A stretch of DNA of 64,000 nt, from contig WHTY01000002.1 of the NCBI GenBank assembly GCA_009377475.1, positions 1 to 64,000 of the forward strand. The letters run 5' to 3'. The stretch is from Actinophytocola sp. GTDB taxonomy: Bacteria > Actinomycetota > Actinomycetes > Mycobacteriales > Pseudonocardiaceae. Shown here piece after piece: positions 45,965 through 55,482 of the stretch. Both the position numbers and the translations under genes were made by a program. The notes under the pieces were generated by a model that saw nothing but the letters and a program-made list of their open reading frames with translations, was not told the origin of the DNA and searched no databases. Numbering within the stretch: position 1 is the stretch's first letter; the number at the start of each line of letters is the position of its first letter.

Positions 45965-48253
45965 CTAGGACAGCGACTCGCGCACCGTCGCTGTCGCGCG
46001 GACGACGTTCGCCAACGCCTCGTCCACCTCGGCATAGCCCCGCGTCTTGAGCCCGCAGTCGGGATTCACCCACAGCCGATCCGCTGGCACCGCGCGCAAC
46101 GCGGCCCGCAGCAGGTCCGCGATCTCCGCCGGTTCCGGGACCCGCGGCGAGTGGATGTCGTACACGCCAGGCCCGACGCCCCGGTCGAAGCCGACCGCGT
46201 TGAGGTCGTCCAGCACCTCCATGCGAGAGCGGGCCGCCTCGATGCTGGTGACGTCGGCGTCCAGTGCCACGATCGCGTCAATGACGTCGCCGAACTCGGA
46301 GTAGCACAGATGGGTGTGGATCTGCGTCGAGTCGGCCACCCCGGACGTCGCCAGCCGGAACGCCTCCACCGCCCAGTCGAGGTACGCCTTGTGCCGCTGC
46401 GCCCGCAACGGCAACAGCTCCCGCACGGCAGGTTCGTCGACCTGCACCACCCGGACGCCCTCCGCTTCAAGGTCGCGCACCTCGTCGCGGATCGCCAGCG
46501 CCACCTGCCGCGCGGTCTCCGCCATCGGCTGGTCGTCGCGCACGAACGACCACGCCAGAATCGTCACCGGCCCGGTCAGCATGCCCTTCACCGGCTTGTC
46601 GGTGAGCTGCTGCGCATACCGCGCCCACTCCACGGTGATCGGCACGGGTCGCGCGACGTCGCCGTACAGGATCGGCGGTCGCACACACCGCGAGCCGTAG
46701 GACTGCACCCACCCATTGTCGGTGGCGGCGAACCCGGTCAGCTGCTCGGCGAAGTACTGCACCATGTCGTTGCGTTCCGGCTCGCCGTGCACCAGGACGT
46801 CGAGCCCGAGCCGTTCCTGCAACCGGATGACACGCTCGATCTCGCTACGCATCCGATCGGTGTACGTCGTCGGATCGAGTGCACCGGTGCGGAGCGCGGC
46901 ACGCGCCGTGCGGACGTCGGTGGTCTGCGGGAACGAGCCGATCGTGGTCGTCGGCAACGGCGGCAGGCGCAACGACTTCTGCTGCGCGCGCCGCCGCGCC
47001 GCGTAGTCGCCGCGTCGGGTGTGCTCCGGGCGCAACGACGCCAGCCGCGCGTGCACTCGGTCGTCGTGCACGCCCTCGGCGGCGGCGCGGTCCGCGACCG
47101 CCGCCCGCGCCTCGGCCAGCTCGGTCGCCACGACGTCCCTGCCCTCGCGCAGCGCCCGGCCAAGCACGACGACCTCGCGGACCTTTTGCGCGGCGAACGC
47201 CAGCCACGACTTCACGCGCGCATCGAGCCGCGTCTCCGCATCGACGTCGTAGGGCACGTGCAGCAGCGAACACGACGTGCTTACCGCGACCTCGCCCGCG
47301 AAGCCAAGCAGCGTCGCCGCCGTCGTGAGCGCGTGGTCGAGATCGGCGCGCCAGATGTTGCGACCGTCGACCAGCCCGGCGACGAGCGTCTTGTCCCGCA
47401 GGTTCCGGCACATCGACAGCGTGTCCACTGTGGACGGCGCGGCGACGAGGTCGGCACTCAGCGCCTCCACCGGCGACGACGCCAGCACCGGCAGCGCGTC
47501 GCCGAGATTGCCGAAGTAACCCGCCACCAGCAGGTTCGGCCGTTCGGTCAGCTGACCCAGCGCGTGGTACGTCTCGCGCAGCGCGTCCAGCTCGTCCTGC
47601 GTCCGGTCCGCCGCGAACGCGGGCTCGTCGAGCTGCACCCACTCCGCCCCTGCGCGGCGCAACTGCCGCAACAGCTCGGCGTAAATCGCCAGCAGCTCGC
47701 CGAGCTTGTCCATCGGCCGGAACGACTCGGGAGCGTCGTCGTCCGGTTTGGACAGCAGTAGGAACGTCAGCGGCCCCACCATCACCGGGCGCGTTGTGAC
47801 GCCAAGCTCGGCCGCCTCGCGGTACTGCTCGACCGGCGTCCGGTCGGCCAGTGTGAACCGCGTGTCCGGCCCGATCTCCGGCACCAGGTAGTGGTAGTTC
47901 GTGTCGAACCACTTCGTCATCTCCAGGGGCGGCGTCGACGCCACGCCGCGCGCCATCGCGAAGTACGTGTCCAGCGGATTCAGGCCGATGTCGGTGAAGC
48001 GCCGGGGGACGGCGTCGACCATGACCGCCGTGTCCAGGAGGTGGTCGTAGAACGAAAAGGTGTTGCCTGGCACCGAGTCCAGGCCGGCGGCGGCGAGCGA
48101 ACGCCACGTGTCGGCGCGCAGCTCCCGCGCTACCGCGCGCAGCTCCGCCTCGCTGCCGCGCGACGCCCAGTACCGCTCCAGGGCGCGTTTGAGTTCCCGG
48201 TTCGGGCCTATCCGGGGGTAGCCAAGGACTGTCGATCCGATCGTGCTGGTCAA
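45965..48253 (-). CDS. metE: Cobalamin-independent methionine synthase
   Basis: A 762-residue protein, full length for MetE. The N-terminal domain starts [20 protein letters not shown]; the catalytic domain carries TTIGSFPQT near residue 438, [23 protein letters not shown], the zinc ligands in THLCYSEF and the late [12 protein letters not shown] cysteine. It transfers the methyl group of 5-methyltetrahydropteroyl-triglutamate to homocysteine. The start is a TTG at 48253 preceded by CGAGGAGAGAGCG, giving the canonical N-terminus. A cobalamin riboswitch lies upstream, so the gene should be switched off when B12 allows the MetH route. Confidence 0.95.
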   Translation of the reverse strand: MTSTIGSTVLGYPRIGPNRELKRALERYWASRGSEAELRAVARELRADTWRSLAAAGLDSVPGNTFSFYDHLLDTAVMVDAVPRRFTDIGLNPLDTYFAMARGVASTPPLEMTKWFDTNYHYLVPEIGPDTRFTLADRTPVEQYREAAELGVTTRPVMVGPLTFLLLSKPDDDAPESFRPMDKLGELLAIYAELLRQLRRAGAEWVQLDEPAFAADRTQDELDALRETYHALGQLTERPNLLVAGYFGNLGDALPVLASSPVEALSADLVAAPSTVDTLSMCRNLRDKTLVAGLVDGRNIWRADLDHALTTAATLLGFAGEVAVSTSCSLLHVPYDVDAETRLDARVKSWLAFAAQKVREVVVLGRALREGRDVVATELAEARAAVADRAAAEGVHDDRVHARLASLRPEHTRRGDYAARRRAQQKSLRLPPLPTTTIGSFPQTTDVRTARAALRTGALDPTTYTDRMRSEIERVIRLQERLGLDVLVHGEPERNDMVQYFAEQLTGFAATDNGWVQSYGSRCVRPPILYGDVARPVPITVEWARYAQQLTDKPVKGMLTGPVTILAWSFVRDDQPMAETARQVALAIRDEVRDLEAEGVRVVQVDEPAVRELLPLRAQRHKAYLDWAVEAFRLATSGVADSTQIHTHLCYSEFGDVIDAIVALDADVTSIEAARSRMEVLDDLNAVGFDRGVGPGVYDIHSPRVPEPAEIADLLRAALRAVPADRLWVNPDCGLKTRGYAEVDEALANVVRATATVRESLS

Positions 48254-48397
48254 CGCTCTCTCCTCGCGAGCTCGACGACAACGGCGCCGAGGTCAGGGGA
48301 GGGGTACGTGCGACCAGCACGACAGCGTGGGCCACTGCGGCTGATCGTCCGCCAGGTCCTCCCGCGAGACCTCGGACCACGCGCACCGGGCGGCGCG

Positions 48398-48590
48398 CGT
48401 ACCGGTGGCAGGTCTTCGGACTCGCGGGCGTGTCCCGACTTCCGCCAGGCGTCTCTACTAGCCGTCGCTTCCCAGACCGTGTCGGTCCAGTGCGGTCCCG
48501 GTCGCGACCGGGCACGGCGTTCGTTCCCGCACACCGCTGCGGGGCAGTCCCGGATTCGCACCGGGTTCCCTCTTGCCTCGTCCGCCCACA
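48398..48590 (-). ncRNA. Cobalamin (AdoCbl) riboswitch controlling metE
   Basis: Read on the minus strand, the element contains, in order, GAGGCAAGAGGGAACCCGGT, GAATCCGGGACTGCCCCGCA, GCGGTGTGCGGGAACGAA, CACTGG..GGGAAGCG and the closing GTCCGAAGACCTGCCACCGG. These are the conserved core segments of the B12 riboswitch class. About 145 bp separate it from the metE start; in that stretch GC-rich stems could form the terminator or ribosome-site sequestering structure. Confidence 0.92.
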
Positions 48591-48778
48591 CGTCGTGGGC
48601 GAGCGAACCACCAGCACCACCCACCGTAGTGATCACGCGCGGGACGGCAAGGGCGTTCCGCGCCGCGAGAGCCACGTCACATCGCGGCTTCGCCGGGCAA
48701 ATGGTCGCGAGAAACCGACACACCGCACCGAATCCGGCCTGAAGCGCGCCATATCCCTGGCGAAGTCGTAGCGCCGGG

Positions 48779-49339
48779 TCACTGGAACAGCGGCGTCAGT
48801 TCCTCGACGACGACGTCAAGTGGCTCAGTGCTGCGTTCCGCGCGGCAGAGCACCACCGCGCCTTCGATCGCCGCGACCGCGACCTTCGCCAACCGCTTCG
48901 ACCGCTCGCTGGGGAGTCCGGCCGCGATCAGCAGCTCGCGGAGTTTCTCCTGCCACGCCCAGAAGATCTCGCGGACGGCGTCGGCGGCTTCGGGCAGGTC
49001 GCCCCGGTTGTCGACGGCGAGCGCGACGACGGGGCACCCGGCCTGGAAATCGCTCTCGGTCAACGTGCGCCGCCAGTGGTCCACGAAGGTGTCGAGCACG
49101 ACGTCCGGCTCACCGGCGGCGGGCCGGATCTGCCTGCCGATGTGGTTGCCCGCCTGCCGCACGGCGCTGAGCACCATCTCGTTCCGGCCGTGGGGGAAGT
49201 GGTGGTACACCGACCCGCGCGGCGCGCCGCTGTGCGCGAGGACGGCGTCGATGCTGACGCCCGAGGCGCCGCGCTCCTGCAGGAGGGTCACGGCGCTGTC
49301 GACCATGCGCTGCCGCGTCCGTCCCGGTAGGCGTTTCAT
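48779..49339 (-). CDS. TetR-family transcriptional regulator
   Basis: A 186-residue protein with a TetR N-terminus: RTRQRMVDSAVTLLQERGASGVSIDAVLAHSGAPRGSVYHHFPHGRNEMV. The C-terminal part (FVDHWRRTLTESDFQAGCPVVALAVD, FWAWQEKLRELLIAAGL) resembles the LmrA/YxaF subgroup that controls drug exporters. The ATG at 49339 follows GATCGAGGG. Its ligand and targets are unknown; no exporter adjoins, so it may regulate itself or distant genes. The AT-rich upstream stretch holds a possible operator. Confidence 0.85.
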   Translation of the reverse strand: MKRLPGRTRQRMVDSAVTLLQERGASGVSIDAVLAHSGAPRGSVYHHFPHGRNEMVLSAVRQAGNHIGRQIRPAAGEPDVVLDTFVDHWRRTLTESDFQAGCPVVALAVDNRGDLPEAADAVREIFWAWQEKLRELLIAAGLPSERSKRLAKVAVAAIEGAVVLCRAERSTEPLDVVVEELTPLFQ

Positions 49340-49383
49340 CCCTCGATCATCCCCTCGTGGTGCGTCGGCATCCCGCGACGTTC

Positions 49384-49412
49384 GGTTACCCAATATCTAC
49401 TATGACATAACC
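49384..49412. promoter_or_regulatory. AT-rich promoter/operator region of the TetR gene
   Basis: GGTTA (49384-49388) and TAACC (49408-49412) flank CCCAATATCTACTATGACA, a local AT-rich island in very GC-rich DNA, 45 to 73 bp upstream of the TetR start. A promoter with an overlapping repressor site is plausible. Confidence 0.4.
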
Positions 49413-49528
49413 ACTAGAATGCCGCCAGGCCGGGTTCGGAGAGGACGGTGCGCGGGAGATAGGCGCGGATGCGAGAGGTGCCGTGACGACGTCCGTCGGG
49501 CGACGTCCGCCGTCGGGCGTGCCTACCC

Positions 49529-50674
49529 CTACCGGGCGGGCTCCGCGTGGTGGCCGTTCGTCGCGGTGTTCGTCGCGGTGTTCGCCGCGTCGCTGTCGGG
49601 GAGCACGGCGGGCGGATGGCCGTAGGACAGCTCCGCGTGCAGCCGCGTACCGATGGGGTAGTGGGTGGTGTGCGGCTGCAGCGACCGCAACTGGCGTCCG
49701 GAGTCCAACCGCACCGTGTGCAGGATGAACCCGCCCTGGAACTCGGTGTCAACGACGCAGGCGGCACCCACGGTACCTGCGTGGTCGACCGTGCCAGCCG
49801 TGCCAGTCGTGCCATTGCTGGCGGGCCGCAGCACCACCTCGTGCGGCCGCACCATGACCTCCAGGGCATCCACGCGCCCGACGACGTCCTCCGGCGCCCG
49901 CACCGACCCGGCCTCGGTCACCAGCATGTCGCCGGTCAACGTCGCGGGCAGGAAGTCTGCGTCGCCCATGAACGTCGCCACGAACCGGTTCGCGGGCGTG
50001 TGGAACACCGGCTCCGGCGCGCCGAGCTGTTCGATGCGGCCCGCGCGCATCACCGCGACCCGGTCGCCGATGGCCAGCGCCTCGGCCTGGTCGTGCGTGA
50101 CGAACACTGCCGCCGTGCCGGTCTTACGCAGCAGCTCCAGAGTGTCCGCGCGGATCTGCGTGCGCAGGTGCCGGTCCAGATTGGAGAACGGCTCGTCCAG
50201 CAGCAGCAGCTCCGGCCTTGGCGCGAGCGCGCGGGTCAGCGCCACCCGCTGCTGCTCGCCACCGGACAGCTCGTGCGGGTACCGATCTGCCAGTCGCGCC
50301 ATCGCGATCATGGCAAGGGCTTCGGCGACGCGCTCTCGACGTCGAGAGCCGGACAGCCCCGTCAGTCCGAACGCGACGTTCTCCGCCACCGTCAGGTGCG
50401 GGAACAGCGCGTGATCCTGGAACACGATGCCGACGTCGCGGCGCTCCGGCGGGCACCACACGCCGTCCCCGGCCACGACGTCGCCGCCGACCCGCACGAC
50501 ACCCGCGTCCGGCTCCTCCAGCCCGGCGATGAGCCGCAGCAACGTCGACTTCCCGCAGCCGGACGGCCCGACGAGCGCCAGGATCTCGCCCTCGTCGAGG
50601 TGCAGGTCCAGTGTGGACACGGCGGGCACCGTGCCGTAGTCCTTGCGGACCCCGTCCAGTTCCAGCGCGTTCAC
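49529..50674 (-). CDS. Iron(III)-type ABC transporter ATP-binding protein (FbpC-like)
   Basis: A 381-residue protein. Walker A LVGPSGCGKSTLLRLIAGL near residue 36, Q-loop VFQDHALFPHLTVAEN, signature LSGGEQQRVALTRAL and Walker B LLLLDEPFSNLD are all present, followed by a TOBE-like C-terminal regulatory domain. It energises import of the substrate bound by the lipoprotein encoded two genes upstream. The GTG at 50674 overlaps the permease stop by 4 bp. The last residues contain a small repeat (TATNTATNGHH). Thiamine or 2-aminoethylphosphonate uptake systems are alternatives, but the iron box upstream favours iron. Confidence 0.87.
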   Translation of the reverse strand: MNALELDGVRKDYGTVPAVSTLDLHLDEGEILALVGPSGCGKSTLLRLIAGLEEPDAGVVRVGGDVVAGDGVWCPPERRDVGIVFQDHALFPHLTVAENVAFGLTGLSGSRRRERVAEALAMIAMARLADRYPHELSGGEQQRVALTRALAPRPELLLLDEPFSNLDRHLRTQIRADTLELLRKTGTAAVFVTHDQAEALAIGDRVAVMRAGRIEQLGAPEPVFHTPANRFVATFMGDADFLPATLTGDMLVTEAGSVRAPEDVVGRVDALEVMVRPHEVVLRPASNGTTGTAGTVDHAGTVGAACVVDTEFQGGFILHTVRLDSGRQLRSLQPHTTHYPIGTRLHAELSYGHPPAVLPDSDAANTATNTATNGHHAEPAR

Positions 50675-52356
50675 CGTGCTCCCTCCAGACGGTCCTTGCC
50701 GACCAGCAGTACGACGGGGACGAGCGCCACCGCCACGATCGTCAGCGCGGGCAGCGCCGCGCTTTCCCACCGGCTTTCCGACGCCAACTGGTACGTCCAC
50801 ACCGAGAGCGTGTCGAAGCCGAACGGCCGCAGGAGCAGCACGATCGGTAGCTCCTTGAGCGCGTCGATGGTCACCAGCACCAGCGCGGTGACGACGCCGG
50901 TGCGCACCAGCGGCAGGTGCACCCTGCCCAGCACCCGCGCCGGGGACGCGCCCAGCGACAATGCCGAGGCCGTCATCGACGGGCTGACCTTGGTGAAGCT
51001 GGCGTCGATGCTCTGGTAGCTCAGGGCGAGGAACCGGACGACGTAGGCGTAGATGATGCCGACGACCGAGCCGGTCACCAGCAGGCCGGTGCCGCCGGGA
51101 ACGCCGAGCGCCTCCAGCCCGGTGTCGAGGTGGGCGAACGCGATCAGCACGCCGATGGCGACGACGACGCCGGGGATGGCGTAGCCGACCGTGGTGGCCT
51201 GCGCGGCGATCCTGATGAGCCTGCCGCCGGTCATGCGGGTGCTGTGCGTGATGAGCAGCCCGATCACGGCGCAGCTCACGGCGGCGATCGCGCCGACGAC
51301 GAGGCTGTTGGTGAGGTAGCCCGCGTAGCGCGGGTCGAACAGGTTGGTCGCGCCGTCGATCAGGTCCGCGCCGGACCACCACAGCAACTGCGCGGCGGGC
51401 AGGCCGAACGCGGCGGCGAGCACGACGGCGCAGGTGCCGGTCGCCAGCCAACGACGTGCGCCGGTGAGCCGCACGGTGGCGAGCCCGCGACCCCGGCCGC
51501 CCTTCTGGTGGTAACGCGCCCTGCCCCGCAGCAGCCGTTCCACCGCAATCACGGCGACGGCGAACAGCAGCACCAGCCCAGCCAGCTCCGTGGCGGCGGC
51601 GCGGTCGAACTGGCCCTTCCACACCTGGTAGACGCCGACGGACACGGTCTCGACGTTGAAGTACGACACCGTGGCGAAGTCGGTCAGCGTCTCCATCAGC
51701 ACCAACGCCAACCCTGCGGCCAGCGACGGCCGGGCAAGCGGCAGGACGACCCGGATCGCAGCGCGGCTCCGGCTCGCGCCGAGGGTGCGGGCCGCCTCGA
51801 ACGTCGCGGGCGCCTGCTCCAGCAACGCCGAGCGCACCAGCAGGTAGACGTACGGATAGAGACTCAGTGAGAGCACCAGCGCGGCGGCGGGCAGCGAGCG
51901 GACGTCCGGGAACCAGACGTCCGGCCCGAATGCCGCGCGCAGCCCGGACTGCACCGGACCGGGCGCGTCGAAGATCGCGAGGAAGACGAACCCCAGCACG
52001 TAGGCGGGCATTGCCAGAGGCAGCACGAGCAGCCAGCGGAACACCCGGTTGCCGGGGAACCGGTGGACGGTCACCAGCCAGGCCAGCCCCGCGCCCAGCA
52101 GCACCGTGCCGATGGTGACCCCGAGCATCAGGGCGAGCGTGTCGCCGATCATGCCGGGCAACACCGTGGCCCACAGCCGCGCCCAGACGTCCGGCGTCGG
52201 GGTGAGCGTCCCCACCGTGACCTCGGCGACCGGGATGACGACGACCGCCGCCACCGCCACGACCAGCAGCGTCCACCCGAACCGCCTGCCGGTACGCCGT
52301 CGCGCGCGGGCCGGAGGTTCCGGCGTCGCGCGCGGCGGGGCGGGGGCAGTCGTCAC
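50671..52356 (-). CDS. Iron(III)-type ABC transporter permease (FbpB-like)
   Basis: A 561-residue protein with two permease units in one chain, about twelve transmembrane helices, as usual for FbpB/ThiP-type systems. Each half has the EAA loop: FEAARTLGASRSRAAIRVVL and ASALSLGASPARVLGRVHL. It forms the membrane channel for the FbpA/FbpC-like partners. The GTG at 52356 overlaps the stop of the binding-protein gene (GTGA). The three genes form a tightly coupled operon. Confidence 0.87.
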   Translation of the reverse strand: MTTAPAPPRATPEPPARARRRTGRRFGWTLLVVAVAAVVVIPVAEVTVGTLTPTPDVWARLWATVLPGMIGDTLALMLGVTIGTVLLGAGLAWLVTVHRFPGNRVFRWLLVLPLAMPAYVLGFVFLAIFDAPGPVQSGLRAAFGPDVWFPDVRSLPAAALVLSLSLYPYVYLLVRSALLEQAPATFEAARTLGASRSRAAIRVVLPLARPSLAAGLALVLMETLTDFATVSYFNVETVSVGVYQVWKGQFDRAAATELAGLVLLFAVAVIAVERLLRGRARYHQKGGRGRGLATVRLTGARRWLATGTCAVVLAAAFGLPAAQLLWWSGADLIDGATNLFDPRYAGYLTNSLVVGAIAAVSCAVIGLLITHSTRMTGGRLIRIAAQATTVGYAIPGVVVAIGVLIAFAHLDTGLEALGVPGGTGLLVTGSVVGIIYAYVVRFLALSYQSIDASFTKVSPSMTASALSLGASPARVLGRVHLPLVRTGVVTALVLVTIDALKELPIVLLLRPFGFDTLSVWTYQLASESRWESAALPALTIVAVALVPVVLLVGKDRLEGAR

Positions 52357-53363
52357 TCGTAACCGACCTCGTTCATGACTTCGATGGCCGTGCTGTTCAG
52401 CTCGCCGTAGGCCTGCGCGTTGATCGGTTCGAAGTCGAACTCGCCGAAGTCCTTGATAATCGGTTCGGGCTCGACGTCCGGGTTGACCGGGTACTCGTGG
52501 TTGCCGTCGACGAAGGTGTTCTGCCCCTTGGTGGCCAGCCACTCGATGAGCTGGCGGGCCTGCTTCGGGTTGTCGGAGTTGGCGATCACGCCCGCGCCGG
52601 AGATGTTGACGTGGGTGCCGCGGCCGTCCTGGTTCGCCCAGAACGGCGTCACCGACAGGTCGGGGTTCTCCGCGAGCAGGCGGGCGAGGTAGTAGTGGTT
52701 GGTCAGGCCGACGTCGCAGGTCCCGGCGTCGATGTTCTCCAGGATCTGGACGTCGTTGCTGAAGACCTCGACGTCGTTGTCGACCCAGCCCTGCACGATC
52801 TCGGTGGCGCGCTCCTTGCCGTGCTCGTCGATCATGGCGGCGACCAGCGACTGCGTGTACGGGCTGGTGGACTCGCGCATGCAGAGCCGTCCCTGCCACT
52901 TCGGGTCGGCCAGGTCCGCGTACGTCTGCTCGCTGGCGAACTCGGACGGCGTGACCTTGTCCGGGTTGTACATCACGGTGCGGGCGCGCATGGCCAGCCC
53001 GTACCAGCGCTGGTCGGGGTCGCGCAGCCCCTCGGGCACCGCGTCCTGCAGCTTGGACGAGTCGAGCTTGCTGAGCAGGCCGTCCTCGGCCGCCTTCCAG
53101 AGGTTGCCCGCGTCGACCGTCATGTAGATGTCGCCGGTGGTGTCCTCGCCCTCGGCGGAGATGCGTTCGCGCAGCTCGGCGTCGGAGCCGCTCAGGAACT
53201 CGACGGTGATGCCGGTTTCGTCTTCGAACTGCGTGAACGCCTGCTCGAGGTCGTAGTGCCGACCGGTGTACACCTGCAGGTCGGCTTCCTCCCCGGACAG
53301 GACGCCGCAGCCGCTGACGACGAACACGAGGGCCGAGACCACGGCAAGCACGGGCGAGCGCAT
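52353..53363 (-). CDS. Iron(III)-type substrate-binding lipoprotein (FbpA-like)
   Basis: A 336-residue lipoprotein: signal VLAVVSALVFVVSGCGVL with lipobox VSGC. The mature part begins LQVYTGRHYDLEQAFTQFEDETGI, the FbpA/FutA fold in which the His and Tyr of YTGRHY contact iron, and the paired tyrosines appear in CDVGLTNHYYLARLL near residue 228. It captures ferric ion or a chelate outside the membrane. The ATG at 53363 follows AGTGAGGAGTGCG. An IdeR-like box lies about 80 bp upstream, so expression should rise when iron is scarce. Confidence 0.87.
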   Translation of the reverse strand: MRSPVLAVVSALVFVVSGCGVLSGEEADLQVYTGRHYDLEQAFTQFEDETGITVEFLSGSDAELRERISAEGEDTTGDIYMTVDAGNLWKAAEDGLLSKLDSSKLQDAVPEGLRDPDQRWYGLAMRARTVMYNPDKVTPSEFASEQTYADLADPKWQGRLCMRESTSPYTQSLVAAMIDEHGKERATEIVQGWVDNDVEVFSNDVQILENIDAGTCDVGLTNHYYLARLLAENPDLSVTPFWANQDGRGTHVNISGAGVIANSDNPKQARQLIEWLATKGQNTFVDGNHEYPVNPDVEPEPIIKDFGEFDFEPINAQAYGELNSTAIEVMNEVGYE

Positions 53364-53443
53364 CGCACTCCTCACTTGACCGGCTCCTACCGGGTCGAAG
53401 GGCCGGCGCACCGGTGCGTTGTCACTGGATCAGGTCAGGGATA

Positions 53444-53462
53444 GCTTAGGCAAAGCTAACAC
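53444..53462. promoter_or_regulatory. IdeR/DtxR-like iron box
   Basis: GCTTAGGCAAAGCTAACAC resembles the actinobacterial iron box (TTAGGTTAGGCTAACCTAA type), with TTAGG...GCTAAC conserved. It is located about 80 bp upstream of the binding-protein start, in the promoter region of the iron transporter operon. Confidence 0.7.
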
Positions 53463-53475
53463 GGTGAGCAACGAC

Positions 53476-54252
53476 TCAGCGTGCCCCTGCCGATTGTGTG
53501 GTGCGAACCTCAGCCGGCCGGTGGGGCATGCGGATGATCTCGGTCGGCAGTTCCGCCAGCGTCGGGCCGCTCGGTCGGCGCGGGCGCCACACCATGTCGA
53601 TGAGGATGAGCGCCTGCAACAGGATGGCGCCGATGAGCCAGCCCGCGATGATGTCGGTGATCCAGTGGGTGTCGAGGTACCAGGTGATCAGGCCCATCAA
53701 CAGGGAGAGCCCGATGACGATGCGGACGGCGGCCTGCCGTCGTTGCAGGTAGCCGTAGGTGATGAGGATGTAGGCGAGCAGGCCCCATGTGATCACGACG
53801 TTGGCGGTGTGGCCGGACGGGAAGATCATGCCGTCCACGAACGGCTCGGTGTCGCCGAACTGCGGCTTGCCCCGCCCGTAGGTCAGCTTGAGCACGCCAA
53901 CGAAGAAGTTGACGGCGAGCAGCGCGACGACGCTGAGCACGATCGGCCGCCAGGTGCGCTGGAACCGGGCCAACGTCGCCGAGCAGCCAAGCAGCACGCC
54001 CGCGATCGGCTCACGCTGGCCGATGTGGTCCGCGCCGAGCGCGACGGCGGTCAGGATCGGGTGCTCTTTGGCGTCGACGATGGTGCGGGCGGCGCGATCG
54101 ATGAAGATCAACACGCCGTCGTCGACCCACACTTGGACCAGCACCACAAGGAGCAGGGCCAAACACAGCGCGAGCCGCAGCACGGACGGCCGATGTTCCG
54201 TGACCATGGTTCGTAGCGCGGTCCGCAGTGCGGTCCGCAGTGCGGACGTCAT
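53476..54252 (-). CDS. PAP2-superfamily membrane phosphatase
   Basis: A ~258-residue protein with about six transmembrane segments and the three PAP2 phosphatase motifs: KLTYGRGKP (KxxxxxxRP), FPSGHTANVVI (PSGH), and TWYLDTHWITDIIAGWLIG (SRxxxxxHxxxD-like; the first Arg position is degenerate). It should dephosphorylate lipid phosphates such as undecaprenyl pyrophosphate or phosphatidic acid on the outer face. The ATG at 54252 gives an N-terminus MTSALRTALRTALRT built from a 12-bp tandem repeat; ATG 54207, just after it, is equally possible. It is divergent from the universal stress protein gene. Confidence 0.8.
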   Translation of the reverse strand: MTSALRTALRTALRTMVTEHRPSVLRLALCLALLLVVLVQVWVDDGVLIFIDRAARTIVDAKEHPILTAVALGADHIGQREPIAGVLLGCSATLARFQRTWRPIVLSVVALLAVNFFVGVLKLTYGRGKPQFGDTEPFVDGMIFPSGHTANVVITWGLLAYILITYGYLQRRQAAVRIVIGLSLLMGLITWYLDTHWITDIIAGWLIGAILLQALILIDMVWRPRRPSGPTLAELPTEIIRMPHRPAEVRTTQSAGAR

Positions 54253-54568
54253 CGTCGAGGACGCCGGTGGGGACAGAGACGTCGTCGCGGATGAGGGCCA
54301 TGCGCCGGCGCTCACAGCACCATCCTTGGATCCGTGGGGGGTGGGCAGGGGCTTCTTCTGAGGCTGCCACCAGCGACGTCGCCGTTTCCACTGCCGCATC
54401 CCGGCACGATCGGGACAATCGGGCGGCAACGTAGCGAACTCCGGCCCCGTTTGGGGGTTTCGGTGGGAAATGTCGTGACCAGGATTACCTAGCCGGTGGA
54501 GCGGGAACACCGTTCGCGGCGTCGCCGTGGTGGGCGCTGCTGCCAGAAACCAGACGAGGAGGGAGCGG

Positions 54569-55450
54569 ATGTCCGAACCGCAGTCAATTCCGCAGGATGC
54601 CGTGATTGTCGGGTTCGATGCCTCGGACCACTCCCGCAGGGCGGTGTCGTGGGCGGCCGCCGAGGCCGCGTCGACCGGACGGGACCTGGTGATCGTGCAG
54701 TCCTACGAGTGGTCCGTTTCGATGATCGGGAGCTACGACGAGCGGCTCCGGCGGCACACGTCGGATCAGGTCGAGGAGATGGCGGCGGAGGTCGGTGTGA
54801 ACCACCCGGAGTTGTCGGTGCACACCCGGGTTCCCGACGGGCGTGCGGAGGAGACGATCCCCGAATTGCTGGCCGACAGCGCGTCCCGGCTGCTGGTGCT
54901 CGGCGCGAGCGGGCTCGGCGCGGTGTCGCGCGTCGTCCTGGGCTCCACGGCGGCCGCGCTGGTTCGCACCGTGCATGTGCCGATCGTCGTCGTCCGGGGT
55001 GAGCAGTCCGCGCCGAGTGCCGCGCCGGTGATCGCGGGCCTGGATGGGACGTCGGCGGGCGACCGAGCGGTGGAGTTCGCGTTCGACTTCGCCGCCCGTC
55101 ACGGCGCACCGGTGCGGGTGGTGCATGTCGTGGCGGGCACGTCGCACGCGCCGACGGGAGTGCCCACCGCGTACCCGAGGGATCCGCTGGCGGAGGAGGA
55201 GACGCCGACCGAGGACGCGGTGGCACTCCGCGTGGAACGGCTGCTGGCGGACCACCCGGTCAAGGACGTCGAGACCGAGGTCGTCGTCGGCCAGCCCGCC
55301 GGGGCGTTGATGGACGCCGCCGCCGACGCGCAGCTACTGGTCGTGGGCACGCATGGGCGTGGCCTGCTGGACCGCATCATCCTCGGCTCGGTCAGCCACG
55401 CCGTGCTGTACCACGCGCCCTGCCCGGTGGGGCTGCTGCACCCGCAGTAG
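54569..55450 (+). CDS. Universal stress protein with two UspA domains
   Basis: A 293-residue tandem UspA protein. Domain 1 starts AVIVGFDASDHSRRAVSWAAAEA and ends with the ATP-binding motif LVLGASGLGAVSRVVLGSTA; domain 2 starts PVIAGLDGTSAGDRAVEFAFDFA and ends VVGTHGRGLLDRIILGSVSHAV. Both carry the G-2x-G-9x-G(S/T) signature, so ATP binding is expected. Such tandem proteins are common dormancy or stress genes in actinobacteria. The ATG at 54569 follows GAGGAGGGAGCGG. The ~315 bp upstream of it to the PAP2 start hold only a divergent promoter region. Confidence 0.9.
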   Translation: MSEPQSIPQDAVIVGFDASDHSRRAVSWAAAEAASTGRDLVIVQSYEWSVSMIGSYDERLRRHTSDQVEEMAAEVGVNHPELSVHTRVPDGRAEETIPELLADSASRLLVLGASGLGAVSRVVLGSTAAALVRTVHVPIVVVRGEQSAPSAAPVIAGLDGTSAGDRAVEFAFDFAARHGAPVRVVHVVAGTSHAPTGVPTAYPRDPLAEEETPTEDAVALRVERLLADHPVKDVETEVVVGQPAGALMDAAADAQLLVVGTHGRGLLDRIILGSVSHAVLYHAPCPVGLLHPQ

Positions 55451-55475
55451 TGCGTGAGGCTGCGCGTTTCACGCA
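55451..55475. terminator. Short hairpin between convergent USP and DeoR genes
   Basis: TGCGTGA (55451-55457) pairs with TCACGCA (55469-55475) directly behind the USP stop. The stem is only 7 bp, so this is a weaker terminator candidate than others in the window. Confidence 0.45.
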
Positions 55476-55482
55476 GGATCGC

